Source: Clostridiales bacterium S5-A14a
Lineage (GTDB): Bacteria > Bacillota > Clostridia > Peptostreptococcales > Anaerovoracaceae
DNA: 64,000 nt
Direction: 5' to 3'
Assembly: GCA_000758905.1 (NCBI GenBank)
Contig: JRNA01000016.1
Coordinates: forward strand, 124,001 to 188,000
The translations under genes and the position numbers were made by a program. The notes beneath the pieces were generated by a model. It was given only the letters and a program-made list of their open reading frames with translations, was not told the origin of the DNA and did not search any database. This document shows positions 30,399-39,057 of the stretch, one piece after another. Every line of letters begins with the position of its first letter. Within the stretch, counting starts at the first letter, position 1.

Positions 30399-30842
30399 TT
30401 ATTTTTCAGACTCAACCTCAGTTTCAGGTACATCTTCCTTTATGTCCTTAGCTGGTTCTTGACTTTCTACCTTAACTTCAGTTTTCTCCTCTTCAGGGGC
30501 GTCCTTCTTCAATTTCTTTGGTGAGAACTTTTTTGGTTCTTTCTTCTCGTCAGCCTTTGAAGCCTTCAATTCAGACTTGCTCACAACACTTGAGATTGAC
30601 CATCTCATAACCTCAAACTTAGTTTTATCTGCACCAACCATGATGATTAGAGATTCTGGATTAGTCTTAACAACCTGACCGCATATACCGCCAATAGTTA
30701 TAATCTTATCCCCAACTTGAACTCCATCCCTCATAGCTGTTATAGCCTTTTCTTTTTTCTTCTGAGGTCTGATGAGAAGGAAATATACTCCTACGAAGAA
30801 AATAATCAGTATTATAAAGTTTACACCTAGTCCCTTTGGCAT
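30399..30842 (-). CDS. yajC: Preprotein translocase subunit YajC
   Basis: 147 residues. The N-terminal membrane helix (about 8-24, IILIIFFVGVYFLLI) is followed by RPQKKKEKAI and VGDKIITIGGICGQV, the YajC signature. It joins the SecDF complex at the translocon. After residue 90 there is an unusual long tail of alternating lysine and glutamate (SKADEKKEPKKF... EEEKTEVKVESQ), about 55 residues beyond the E. coli protein, predicted to be disordered. RBS AGGAGG lies six bases upstream. Confidence 0.94.
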   Translation of the reverse strand: MPKGLGVNFIILIIFFVGVYFLLIRPQKKKEKAITAMRDGVQVGDKIITIGGICGQVVKTNPESLIIMVGADKTKFEVMRWSISSVVSKSELKASKADEKKEPKKFSPKKLKKDAPEEEKTEVKVESQEPAKDIKEDVPETEVESEK

Positions 30843-30867
30843 GTCTTACCTCCTTAAATTTTTGCAA

Positions 30868-30954
30868 TGGTGCCGGCGATGGGGGTCGAACCCATACGGT
30901 GTTGCCACCACAGGATTTTGAATCCTGCACGTCTGCCAATTCCATCACGCCGGC
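30868..30954 (-). tRNA. tRNA-Leu (anticodon CAA)
   Basis: On the minus strand the acceptor stem starts GCCGGCG and closes with CGCCGGC-A-CCA; the CCA end is encoded. The anticodon arm is CAGGATT-CAA-AATCCTG. The long variable arm (GGTGGCAACACC) fits leucine, and the T-arm GGGTTCGACCC is clear. Length 87 bases. It reads codon UUG. Confidence 0.95.
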
Positions 30955-30964
30955 AAAATTAAAA

Positions 30965-31047
30965 TGGTGCGGCCGACTGGATTTGAACCAGCACGGTTGC
31001 CCACACGCCCCTCAAACGTGCGCGTCTGCCTATTCCGCCACGGCCGC
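30965..31047 (-). tRNA. tRNA-Leu (anticodon GAG)
   Basis: The acceptor stem GCGGCCG pairs with CGGCCGC-A-CCA, with CCA encoded. The anticodon stem CACGT/GCGTG encloses TTGAGGG, giving anticodon GAG for CUC/CUU. The T-arm CTGGTTCAAATCCAG and long variable arm support leucine. It is the first of a pair of leucine tRNAs between the binding-protein gene and yajC. Confidence 0.95.
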
Positions 31048-31073
31048 ACAAAAAACTAATCCCCAGAATTTAA

Positions 31074-32723
31074 TCAATCGCTCGATTTCCTAAGGTTGGA
31101 TTTGTCCTTGATTGAATCAGGCTTTTGCCATTGCCACCCCTCGCAACCGTAGTATAGGTTGAAAAACGTCGGAGTTGGCTGCTTATTCCATCTTCCTCCG
31201 GATGCAAAACCATACTCATAATAACCGATACAGTAGAAAGGCACATCATCCGATAACTTGTTACACAGTTTTTGATAATTAGTCTTTCTTTCCTCTGGTG
31301 TTAAACAAAATTCCATTTTGTTTACAAGATTAATTACATCTTCATTAGGATAACCGATTGACCCGGATTTGTCAAATAATTTTCTTGTATCATAGCGTGG
31401 ATCAAACTCGATTCCTCCAAGATAAATATCGAATTCACCCTTTTCTATCCTTTGAAAATACTCGTTGTCAGGAATTTTTTCGATTTCGACCTCAATATCA
31501 ATTTTTTTCAAAAATTTCTTAATATCATTCGCTATAGAACTTCTAATCTGGCTCGATTCATTGATCAATAATTTTAACCTTACTTCCTTACCATCTGGAG
31601 TTAGAAGCACGTCCTTTTCCTCCGATCGCTTATACCCCGCCTTCTCTAGGGAAACAACCGACTTCGAAGGACTATATTCAATTGATTTTTTTGACTTGAC
31701 GCCTAAAAATCCTGGATAGTATATTGAATCATTTGTAACACCAAGCCCAACAAAATAGTCGTCCACAAGCTGGTCAAAATTTATTGATTTCAAAATTGAC
31801 CTTCGCAAAGTTTTCTTTTTTAACAGCGGGTTTCTGAAATTAAAGCCTATGTATTCCATTTTTGATGATTTAACTGGATTAAAATTCAACTTCAAATTTT
31901 CCGCATCGGACTGAGCATTATCACCCCTTGCAAGTTTAGCTGTAACGGCACCTATTGTAATTAGGCCGTTAATATCCTCCCCACGAGTTGCAAACATAAA
32001 ACTAATATTATTTTTCGCCTTTTTGCCGTAATATCCTGGATTTGCGGAAAGTTCCATCTTATCGTTATCGCTTGATTTTACATAGTAAGGTCCCGATGTA
32101 ACCTGATCATATGACGTATCTCTACTGAATGATTCAGCTGAAATAATTGGAAAAACAAGGTTAGCAAGCGAAGCATCACTCGGATTTTCAAAATTTATTA
32201 CAGCAGTTGAATCTCCCTTGACGTCAACGCTAGCTATTTTGTTCGCATAAGAATAAAATGCGCCTGAATCGCCTATATTTTGGATCCAATCCACACTGTC
32301 TGCCACATCGGCTGCAGTAATCTTTTTGCCATTAGAGAATTTCGCATTTTCTCTAAGTTTAATTGTGACACGCCCATTCTTGTAATCTGTTTTGTATTCT
32401 GAAACCAGGTCCGGTGAAACGCTCAAGTCTTGATTGAAATAAAAAAGGCTAGCGTACATCATGTGCCACATTTGGTTGACATCTTCTTCGTCCGACGTCA
32501 AGACATTCATATTCTCTGGTTTTGGGATTGAAAAATACAGAGTATCTGTAGTCTTAAACTTAGTTTTCTCATCGGCATTGCCGCCTTTATCATTTTCAAG
32601 ATATAGGAACAAAGTAGCCACGCTGCCTGAAAAGAGCACAAAACAAACGATTACTATTATTATATTATTGTGTAAAAAATCGATCACATCACGCAAGACA
32701 GATCTATTTGACTCAATCTTCAT
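31074..32723 (-). CDS. Peptide-binding protein of the SBP_bac_5 family, membrane-anchored
   Basis: 549 residues of the family 5 extracellular solute-binding fold (OppA/DppA type), with VTIKLRENAKFSNGKKITAADVADSVDWI and GPYYVKSSDNDKMELSANPGYYG. The N-terminus is not a lipoprotein signal: residues 1-17 are charged, followed by a long hydrophobic stretch (about 18-40) and no cysteine, so it is probably held by an uncleaved helix. No permease or ATPase genes are next to it; tRNAs and coaE flank it. It may supply peptides to a transporter encoded elsewhere or act as a sensor. Confidence 0.85.
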   Translation of the reverse strand: MKIESNRSVLRDVIDFLHNNIIIVIVCFVLFSGSVATLFLYLENDKGGNADEKTKFKTTDTLYFSIPKPENMNVLTSDEEDVNQMWHMMYASLFYFNQDLSVSPDLVSEYKTDYKNGRVTIKLRENAKFSNGKKITAADVADSVDWIQNIGDSGAFYSYANKIASVDVKGDSTAVINFENPSDASLANLVFPIISAESFSRDTSYDQVTSGPYYVKSSDNDKMELSANPGYYGKKAKNNISFMFATRGEDINGLITIGAVTAKLARGDNAQSDAENLKLNFNPVKSSKMEYIGFNFRNPLLKKKTLRRSILKSINFDQLVDDYFVGLGVTNDSIYYPGFLGVKSKKSIEYSPSKSVVSLEKAGYKRSEEKDVLLTPDGKEVRLKLLINESSQIRSSIANDIKKFLKKIDIEVEIEKIPDNEYFQRIEKGEFDIYLGGIEFDPRYDTRKLFDKSGSIGYPNEDVINLVNKMEFCLTPEERKTNYQKLCNKLSDDVPFYCIGYYEYGFASGGRWNKQPTPTFFNLYYGCEGWQWQKPDSIKDKSNLRKSSD

Positions 32724-32797
32724 ACAAATAATTCCCCATGAAATTTAAATATTTTGTATTATAACATTAATTTTAACACTTAAATAGATTTATATAG

Positions 32798-33430
32798 TTA
32801 AATCAGTTGAAGTAATAGCTTGTCAACTTTAGAATATAAGTCATCTAAAGATCCCTCATTTTCGATTACTATATCAGCGAGCATCTCCTTTTGCTCCTCC
32901 GGCATCTGTGCCGACATTCTTTTTTTAATTTCAAAAGCAGGGATGCCGTCACGCTTAGACAATCGTTTTAATCTTTTCTCCTGAGATGCGAGAACAAACC
33001 AAACAATATCAACGTCTTGATCAAGACCTGTTTCGAACAAAAGAGGTGCATCTAGAAATATTATTTTCATTTCAGGTCTGGATTTTTCAAGCAGTTTTTT
33101 TACTATTTCAACGGTCTCCTTTGTGACAACATTCTGAAGAAAATTCAACTCATCTGATGAACCAAAAACTATGGAGGACAATAACTGGCGATTTATTTCC
33201 CCATTCGCTTTAAGAATCTTTTCACCAAAATGGGAAACCACCAAATCATACGTCACTGTGCCGCGGTCTAAAAGCTTCCTTGCTATAGCATCACTGTCAA
33301 TAACCTGTAACCCCTTCTTAGTAAGATAGTTGCATACGCTTGATTTACCAGATCCAGTCCCACCAGTTATGCCCACTTTGATTATTTTTTTATTATTTTT
33401 ATTCGTCAAGTTTATTTGATCATTATTCAT
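32798..33430 (-). CDS. coaE: Dephospho-CoA kinase
   Basis: 210 residues with the P-loop GGTGSGKSSV near residue 24, DSDAIARKLL and a LIDAPLLFET-type block (IIFLDAPLLFETGL). It phosphorylates dephospho-CoA, the last step of CoA synthesis. About 18 extra residues precede the P-loop region relative to E. coli. It follows polA by 27 bases, a frequent Gram-positive order. Confidence 0.95.
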   Translation of the reverse strand: MNNDQINLTNKNNKKIIKVGITGGTGSGKSSVCNYLTKKGLQVIDSDAIARKLLDRGTVTYDLVVSHFGEKILKANGEINRQLLSSIVFGSSDELNFLQNVVTKETVEIVKKLLEKSRPEMKIIFLDAPLLFETGLDQDVDIVWFVLASQEKRLKRLSKRDGIPAFEIKKRMSAQMPEEQKEMLADIVIENEGSLDDLYSKVDKLLLQLI

Positions 33431-33457
33431 AGTTCTAAAAGTTTAAATATACCAAAA

Positions 33458-36187
33458 TTACTTGAGGTCATACCATGAATGCCCAGAGTCTACATTTGAG
33501 GACATTTTTACAGAGAGATCAACAGCGCCCTCCATCTCTTCTTTTAAGATCTTCTCCATGAGTTCTTTTTTCTCTGAAGGCCCTTCGAGAATCAATTCGT
33601 CATGAATCTGAAGGATTAATGAAAGATCAGGGGCTTCAGCCTGTATACGCTTCTGAACATTATTCATCGCAATTTTTATTATATCAGCTGCCGAACCTTG
33701 GATAGGAGAATTCATCGCAAGCCTCTCTGCCGCCTTTCTAACCATGAAGTTGGTTGCATTGATGTCTCCAATATATCTCTTTCTTCCAAAAATAGTGGTC
33801 GAAAATCCGCTTGATTTCACCCTATTGATTTCTTCATCCATATATGTTTTCACAGCCTTGTATTTTGTGAAATAGTCCTTAATATAATTATCGGCTTCCT
33901 TCATTGAGATATCAAGGTTTTCCGAAAGTCCAAACCCGCTCATTCCATAAATTACGCCAAAATTAATCGCCTTTGCCCTGCTTCTCAGAAGTGGTGTCAC
34001 GTCTTCAGGATTCACATCAAACACCTTCATTGCAGTTAATTTATGTATATCCTCGCCATGATTAAATGCGTCAATCAGAGCTTTATCACCCGATAGATGC
34101 GCCAAAACTCTAAGTTCTATCTGAGAATAGTCAGCTCCTACGAGGATTCTATCTGCGGGCGAAACAAATGCCCTCCTAATCCCTCGGCCCTGCTCAGTCT
34201 TTATCGGAATATTTTGTAGATTCGGCTCTGTGCAACTCAGTCTACCTGTGGCAGCAACCGTCTGCATAAAATGCGGCCTTATCCGACCATCTTCCCCGAT
34301 TAGTTTTAACATACCATCGATATAGGTGCTCATCAATTTCGTTAATGCACGATAATCTAATATTAGATCAACAATTGGAAATAGACCCTTGAGTTTGTCC
34401 AAAACAGCCGCACTTGTGCTGTAACCCCTCTTAGTTTTCTTCGCATATGGAAGCCCTAAATTCTCAAACAAAACGACCCCAAGCTGTGCGGGTGAGTTTA
34501 TATTGAATTCCTCACCAGCCTCTTCGAAGATTTCATTTTCAAGAGATTCGATCTGCTCAGCAAAATCAACCCTCATATCCTCGAGAATACCCTTGTCGAT
34601 GCAAACACCATTTGATTCCATCCTCGCCAAAACACTTATAAGTGGCATTTCTATGTCTTCAAAGACGCTGAGTAGTTCCCCTTCGCTTAGAGATGACGCT
34701 TGCATAGCCTTTATAGCTTTTAATACAACAAAATAGTTTCCTAGCCAAGCAATCAATTTTTCTTTCGGCATATTACATGCTGCATAATATTTCTTAGCCT
34801 TTGAACTGCTGTCCCCTTTCTCAGAAAGAACCGACAACCTATCCACAGACAAATACTCAAGAGATAGAGTTTCAATGTTATAATCACGCTTTGACGGATT
34901 AATTACATATTCTGCGACCTGTGTGTCAAAATTCAGGTTAAAACTATTGATGCCACTATAAACGAATGGGAAAATATCCTCTTTCAAATTATGTCCGACA
35001 ATGGGAATATTCTTTTCACTCAAATATTTTGCAAGTAATATAATGTCTTCTTTGCTATCAAGGAAGAATGCTTCGCCTTCACTTGAATTATCTTCCCTAG
35101 GTAAAATTGCAATTCCAAGTCCCTGCAGAGATGGTTTCCCAACGTGGTTATTGTCAGTAATTGTTTTTACGTAAACTTGGCTTTTCGTATCATGTTTTTC
35201 AATCACACTAATAACATCATTCGCAGATTGATTTGACTTAACATCTATATCTTGAATACTTTCCGACTCTCCGCCACCGTCATTAAGTTCAACAGCATCT
35301 AGATCAAGAATTTTCTGAAAACGCTTGAACTCCAACTTAACAAACCATTCTTTTGTTCTTTCACGGTCGATATTATCGAACCTTAAGTCTTCAAAATCAA
35401 ACTCTATTGGCACATCCCTTACGATTGTGACCAAAGTTTTGTTTTCATCTAGGACATCCTTGAAATCCAAGAGCGACTGTCTGAGTTTTGGCTTACTGAT
35501 TTCATTAATTTTATTCTTTAGATTCTCAATAGTTCCATATTCTTGGATCAGCTTCTGCCCGGTCACCTTGCCGACTCCCGGAACACCTTTAATATTATCA
35601 GACGAATCTCCCATCAATGCCTTTAAATCAATGAACTGCTCAGGTGTCATTCCATATTCGGCAATCATCGCATTTCTGTCATAAAGATCAAAGTTAGTGA
35701 TACCTTTTTTGTTTATCATCACCTTGACATTGTCGCTAGCAAGCTGAAGTGCATCCCTGTCGCCTGTAACGATTAGGACTTCCATATTCTCGGATTCTGC
35801 TCGCTTTGAAATTGTTCCAAGAATGTCGTCAGCCTCATAACCCGAAAGAGACATATTCGCAATATCCAGTGCCTCAAGAACAGATTGCAAAATAGGCATT
35901 TCACTTGCAAGATCTTCTGGCATCGGTTTTCGATTTGCCTTGTATTCTTCGTACTTCTTATGCCTAAAAGTTGGCCCCTTAAGGTCCCAAGCAACCACAA
36001 AATAGTCGGGATTATAGTCTTCTATGAGTTTAAATACCATAGACAAGAATCCGTAAGTACCGCGTGTGCTCTGCCCCTCCTTATTTCTCATTTCGTTTTG
36101 GATAGCAAAAAAGAACCTATAAATAAGGCTAGTACCATCTATTGCTATAAGCTTTTCTTTTTTTGATTTTTTATCCGTATCAGGCAA
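33458..36187 (-). CDS. polA: DNA polymerase I
   Basis: 909 residues in three parts: 5' nuclease (1-300, with GDRDALQLAS and LKALMGDSSDNIKGVPGVG), a 3'-5' exonuclease-like domain (about 330-500) and the Klenow polymerase part (motif A DYSQIELRVLAHLSGD, motif B RSRAKAINFGVIYGMSGFG, motif C LQIHDELILEGP). The proofreading site looks dead: the DxE of the first exo motif is missing (VYVKTITDNNHVG is there instead), and the third Asp block is absent, as in Bacillus. Start is a TTG with GAGGAG six bases upstream. Confidence 0.96.
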   Translation of the reverse strand: MPDTDKKSKKEKLIAIDGTSLIYRFFFAIQNEMRNKEGQSTRGTYGFLSMVFKLIEDYNPDYFVVAWDLKGPTFRHKKYEEYKANRKPMPEDLASEMPILQSVLEALDIANMSLSGYEADDILGTISKRAESENMEVLIVTGDRDALQLASDNVKVMINKKGITNFDLYDRNAMIAEYGMTPEQFIDLKALMGDSSDNIKGVPGVGKVTGQKLIQEYGTIENLKNKINEISKPKLRQSLLDFKDVLDENKTLVTIVRDVPIEFDFEDLRFDNIDRERTKEWFVKLEFKRFQKILDLDAVELNDGGGESESIQDIDVKSNQSANDVISVIEKHDTKSQVYVKTITDNNHVGKPSLQGLGIAILPREDNSSEGEAFFLDSKEDIILLAKYLSEKNIPIVGHNLKEDIFPFVYSGINSFNLNFDTQVAEYVINPSKRDYNIETLSLEYLSVDRLSVLSEKGDSSSKAKKYYAACNMPKEKLIAWLGNYFVVLKAIKAMQASSLSEGELLSVFEDIEMPLISVLARMESNGVCIDKGILEDMRVDFAEQIESLENEIFEEAGEEFNINSPAQLGVVLFENLGLPYAKKTKRGYSTSAAVLDKLKGLFPIVDLILDYRALTKLMSTYIDGMLKLIGEDGRIRPHFMQTVAATGRLSCTEPNLQNIPIKTEQGRGIRRAFVSPADRILVGADYSQIELRVLAHLSGDKALIDAFNHGEDIHKLTAMKVFDVNPEDVTPLLRSRAKAINFGVIYGMSGFGLSENLDISMKEADNYIKDYFTKYKAVKTYMDEEINRVKSSGFSTTIFGRKRYIGDINATNFMVRKAAERLAMNSPIQGSAADIIKIAMNNVQKRIQAEAPDLSLILQIHDELILEGPSEKKELMEKILKEEMEGAVDLSVKMSSNVDSGHSWYDLK

Positions 36188-36268
36188 TTGATTCTCCTCA
36201 TATACATATTAAACATCAACTTATAATACCCTAAATTCTGAAAGTAAAATTAGAGGATATTATTTTAT

Positions 36269-36390
36269 AAAAAAACCCGGAAGCTCCGTCAGGATATAAT
36301 TGATGCCTATCTGTCGATAGGTGGGTATCCTGCTTTCAATCTCTGAAGTCCTAAAAAGGCATGTCATCAAATGAAAGACTCCGGATTCCC
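36269..36390 (-). ncRNA. Unassigned structured RNA before polA
   Basis: On the minus strand, about 122 bases from GGGAATCC to a U-rich run fold well: an outer stem (AATCCGGAG with CTTCCGGGTT), an inner arm closed by CTTTCA/TGAAAG, and a second arm CAGGATA...TATCCTG holding CCTATC-GACA-GATAGG. A run of seven T follows the outer stem, as in an intrinsic terminator. It lies between yebC and polA with about 80 bases after it. Layout recalls a small 6S-like RNA, but this class is usually 150-200 bases; a polA leader is another option. I could not match it to a known family. Confidence 0.5.
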
Positions 36391-36450
36391 AATAAAATAA
36401 TGTAGGTTCAATTATGGTTCCTTAACGAGAGTTCTAGGTTTAAAATTCAA

Positions 36451-37173
36451 TTACTCATATAAGTCTACAGCACAATTATTATGTACTTTTTGAATGTCGT
36501 CATTATCCTCCAGTATGTCTATAAGTTTTTTCAACTTGTTCAAGTCCTCATCCTTTGGAGTTGCTTCCATTGATGGAACATATTCGATATCGGATTCAAA
36601 AGGGGTATATCCAGCTTTAACAATTGCATTGTGTACATCAGTATATGTAGCAGGATCAGTTTGAATTTCAAAAGTATCATCACCTGAAATCATATCTTCC
36701 GCACCTGCATCAATAGCAACCTCCATGATTTCGTCTTCATCCATGCTATCATCTCTTTCTATAAGGATTATACCCTTCCTAGAAAACATGTATGAAACAC
36801 AACCCGGTGTACCGAGATTCCCACCGTATTTGTCAAATGTCGAACGAACAAAAGATGTCGTTCTATTATTATTGTCCGTCAAGCAATCAACTATAATTGC
36901 CACTCCACCAGGGCCATATCCTTCAAAAACTGATTCCTCGTAATTTACACCCTCGAGTTCACCAGTTCCCTTTTTGATAGCCCTTTGGATATTGTCATTT
37001 GGCATACTGATGGCCCTTGCTTTTTCAATCGCAAGCCTCAACCCAGCATTGTAATCTGGATCTCCACCATCTTTAGCGGCAACCGTGATGGCCTTTGCGT
37101 ATTTTGTGAACATTGCAGCCCTCTTTGAATCTTGAGCCGCCTTTCTTCCTGCTATAGTTCCGTGTCTACCCAT
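36451..37173 (-). CDS. yebC: YebC/PmpR family transcription/translation regulator
   Basis: About 240 residues. N-terminal GRHGTIAGRKAAQDSKRAAMFTK, PDYNAGLRLAIEKARAISMPNDNIQRAIKKG and YEGYGPGGVAIIVDCLTDNNNRT are hallmark blocks. YebC-type proteins bind DNA in some species and recent work connects them to relief of ribosome stalling at proline runs, the same problem EF-P solves. I choose the ATG at 37171-37173, with GAGGAG six bases upstream, over a GTG two codons earlier. The promoter resembles that of efp. Confidence 0.95.
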   Translation of the reverse strand: MGRHGTIAGRKAAQDSKRAAMFTKYAKAITVAAKDGGDPDYNAGLRLAIEKARAISMPNDNIQRAIKKGTGELEGVNYEESVFEGYGPGGVAIIVDCLTDNNNRTTSFVRSTFDKYGGNLGTPGCVSYMFSRKGIILIERDDSMDEDEIMEVAIDAGAEDMISGDDTFEIQTDPATYTDVHNAIVKAGYTPFESDIEYVPSMEATPKDEDLNKLKKLIDILEDNDDIQKVHNNCAVDLYE

Positions 37174-37207
37174 GGACACCTCCTCATTTGTCTCTATCTA
37201 TGTTTAA

Positions 37208-37236
37208 ATTATACTACAAAACACTGTTCTGTTCAA
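37208..37236 (-). promoter_or_regulatory. yebC promoter with the efp-type inverted repeat
   Basis: On the minus strand: -35 TTGAAC (37236-37231), 17-base spacer, -10 TATAAT (37213-37208). The spacer holds GAACAGTGTTTTG, nearly the same as in the efp promoter, with palindromic context ACAgAACA-G-TGTTtTGT. Position and phase relative to the -10 are the same. Confidence 0.75.
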
Positions 37237-37252
37237 GCATTCAGGCTCCAGT

Positions 37253-38626
37253 TTATAGCGCCTCAAGTTGACTAATCTTAGTATTATACAGTTTGCGGAA
37301 AAGAATTGTGGAAAGCACAAACCCAATAATCTCAGCAATTGGGAATGAATACCACGATAGTGTTACACCGTCTATTTGCATCAGTATATATGCAATAGGC
37401 AAAATTCCGATAAGCTGCCTAACAACTGAAGCGATTAAGCTGTAAATTCCGTTCCCGGTAGCCTGGAAAACCGTTGATCTCATAATTCCGAACGCGGCTG
37501 GTATAAAGCACAGACTTATAATTCTAAGTGCAGGTATACCTATTTTGTACATATTATCCGATGCACTGAAAATCATCAAGAGCTCTCTTGGGAATATCTG
37601 AAATGCTGCCATACCTATTATCATTATCACGACTGAAGCCCCCAAGGCCTTCCTGTATGTCTCCATGAATCGTGCTTTGTTTCTTGCTCCGAAATTATAC
37701 CCTAAGATTGGCATTGCAGCCTGGTTCACTCCAAATACTGGCATCAGGATTATCGACTGCAGCTTAAAGTAAATTCCAAGAACAGCGATGGCAGTAGCAT
37801 GTGCGGCTAGTATCGCGTTATATCCAAGAACCATTATTGAATTTATCGACATCATAACCATTGATGGCAGTCCTACATTGTAAATATCGCTTATTGTCTT
37901 TCTGTCGACATTGAATCCCAAAAGTTTTATATGAATACTGCTTATTTTTTTCAGGCAAATGAAAAGAGCCACAGAAGCAGAAGCTGCCTGCCCTATCACG
38001 GTTGCAATTGCAGCTCCAGCGATTCCAAGTTTCGGTGCTCCTACAAGGCCAAAAATCAAAATAGGATCCAAAATCAAGTTCACGAGTGCACCTGTTATCG
38101 TTACTATCATTGATAAAACCATCTGACCAGTTGACTGTATTATCTTTTCCATCGAGAGCTGTAACATAAAGAAGAAAGAACCGATTGTTATTATCTTAAG
38201 ATATGTAGTGGCATCGAAAAATACAGACTCATCGCTTGTAAATGCTCCTATGAATGTAGAAGATAGAAATATGCCAATCAATGCAACGACAAAATAATTG
38301 ACAAAAGATAGCCTAATGCCAATACTGGCAGCAAGACTTGCTTCATTCACTCGCTGTTCACCAAGCCTCCTTGCAATTAAGGAATTTACTCCGACACCAG
38401 TACCAACACCAAGTGCTACCATGAGCATCTGAAGTGGCATAACAAGCGAAACAGCTGTCAGTGCCCCCTCGCTCAACATAGCTACAAAAACGCTGTCAAC
38501 TATATTATAAAGAGCGTTTATACTCATAGAAAGTGTAGGTGGCCATGCCATAGATAAAAGCAGCGAACCAATGGGCATCGTGCCCATTTTATTTGTTTTT
38601 TCTGTGTTTTTCTCTATTTGGTTCAA
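37253..38626 (-). CDS. MATE family efflux transporter
   Basis: 457 residues with about 12 membrane helices. The two-part repeat of MATE proteins is visible, with ALYNIVDSVFVAMLSEGALTAVSLV near residue 40 and VNQAAMPILGYNFGARN near residue 300. Members use Na+ or H+ gradients to expel drugs or other cations, but the substrate here is unknown. Start is a TTG with GGAGG seven bases before it. It lies downstream of rnpB and 74 bases upstream of yebC. Confidence 0.92.
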   Translation of the reverse strand: MNQIEKNTEKTNKMGTMPIGSLLLSMAWPPTLSMSINALYNIVDSVFVAMLSEGALTAVSLVMPLQMLMVALGVGTGVGVNSLIARRLGEQRVNEASLAASIGIRLSFVNYFVVALIGIFLSSTFIGAFTSDESVFFDATTYLKIITIGSFFFMLQLSMEKIIQSTGQMVLSMIVTITGALVNLILDPILIFGLVGAPKLGIAGAAIATVIGQAASASVALFICLKKISSIHIKLLGFNVDRKTISDIYNVGLPSMVMMSINSIMVLGYNAILAAHATAIAVLGIYFKLQSIILMPVFGVNQAAMPILGYNFGARNKARFMETYRKALGASVVIMIIGMAAFQIFPRELLMIFSASDNMYKIGIPALRIISLCFIPAAFGIMRSTVFQATGNGIYSLIASVVRQLIGILPIAYILMQIDGVTLSWYSFPIAEIIGFVLSTILFRKLYNTKISQLEAL

Positions 38627-38664
38627 ACAAATTCCTCCTTATTTTAATTCTATACAAATCAAAC

Positions 38665-38684
38665 ACCTCCCTGTCAGGGGAGGT
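38665..38684 (-). terminator. Hairpin after rnpB
   Basis: A seven-base-pair stem ACCTCCC / GGGAGGT with a six-base loop. The minus-strand tail is GTTTGATTTG, only moderately U-rich. It lies 16 bases after the end of the RNase P RNA and may end that transcript or the MATE leader. Confidence 0.5.
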
Positions 38685-38700
38685 AATAATCAAACAAAAT

Positions 38701-39050
38701 AGGCAAACCATAAGCCGGGTTCTGTATTAGGCAATCATCTATCTAAGGCGTAACATCGCTGCACGCTCATGCGGTCTACCTAACGGGCTGTGACGGGTCG
38801 CCAACCTAATGCCCTATTTGACCTTGCTCCGGATGGGGTTTACACGTCCACCTCGTCTCCGAGATGACGGTGAGCTCTTACCTCACCATTTCAACCTTAC
38901 CACGGCATTACCCGTTTCGGCGGAATGTTTCTGTTGCACTTTCCCTATAGTTACCTACGCCAGAAGTTATCTGGCATCCTCACCCTGTGGAGCCCGGACT
39001 TTCCTCATGCTTCGAAAATCGAAGATCACGCGACTGCCTGGTTTACCTAG
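38701..39050 (-). ncRNA. rnpB: RNase P RNA (bacterial)
   Basis: About 350 bases on the minus strand. The 5' helix AGGTAAACC pairs with GGTTTGCCT at the 3' end (P1). Universal blocks are present: GAGGAAAGTCCGGGCTCCACAGGG near the start and ACAGAACCCGGCTTATGG near the end, with the AAGGTCAAATAGGG and GGTAGACCGC internal elements. The RNA is the catalytic subunit that trims tRNA 5' ends. It abuts the nif3 stop and could be cut out of the rpoD-trmK-nif3 transcript or have a promoter inside nif3. Ends are set by P1 pairing. Confidence 0.95.
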
Positions 39051-39057
39051 TCGTACA

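Noticed and set aside
30706-31093. Open frames on both strands over the tRNA region
   Set aside because: They read through the two tRNA-Leu genes and the start of yajC; no ribosome site and no family features.
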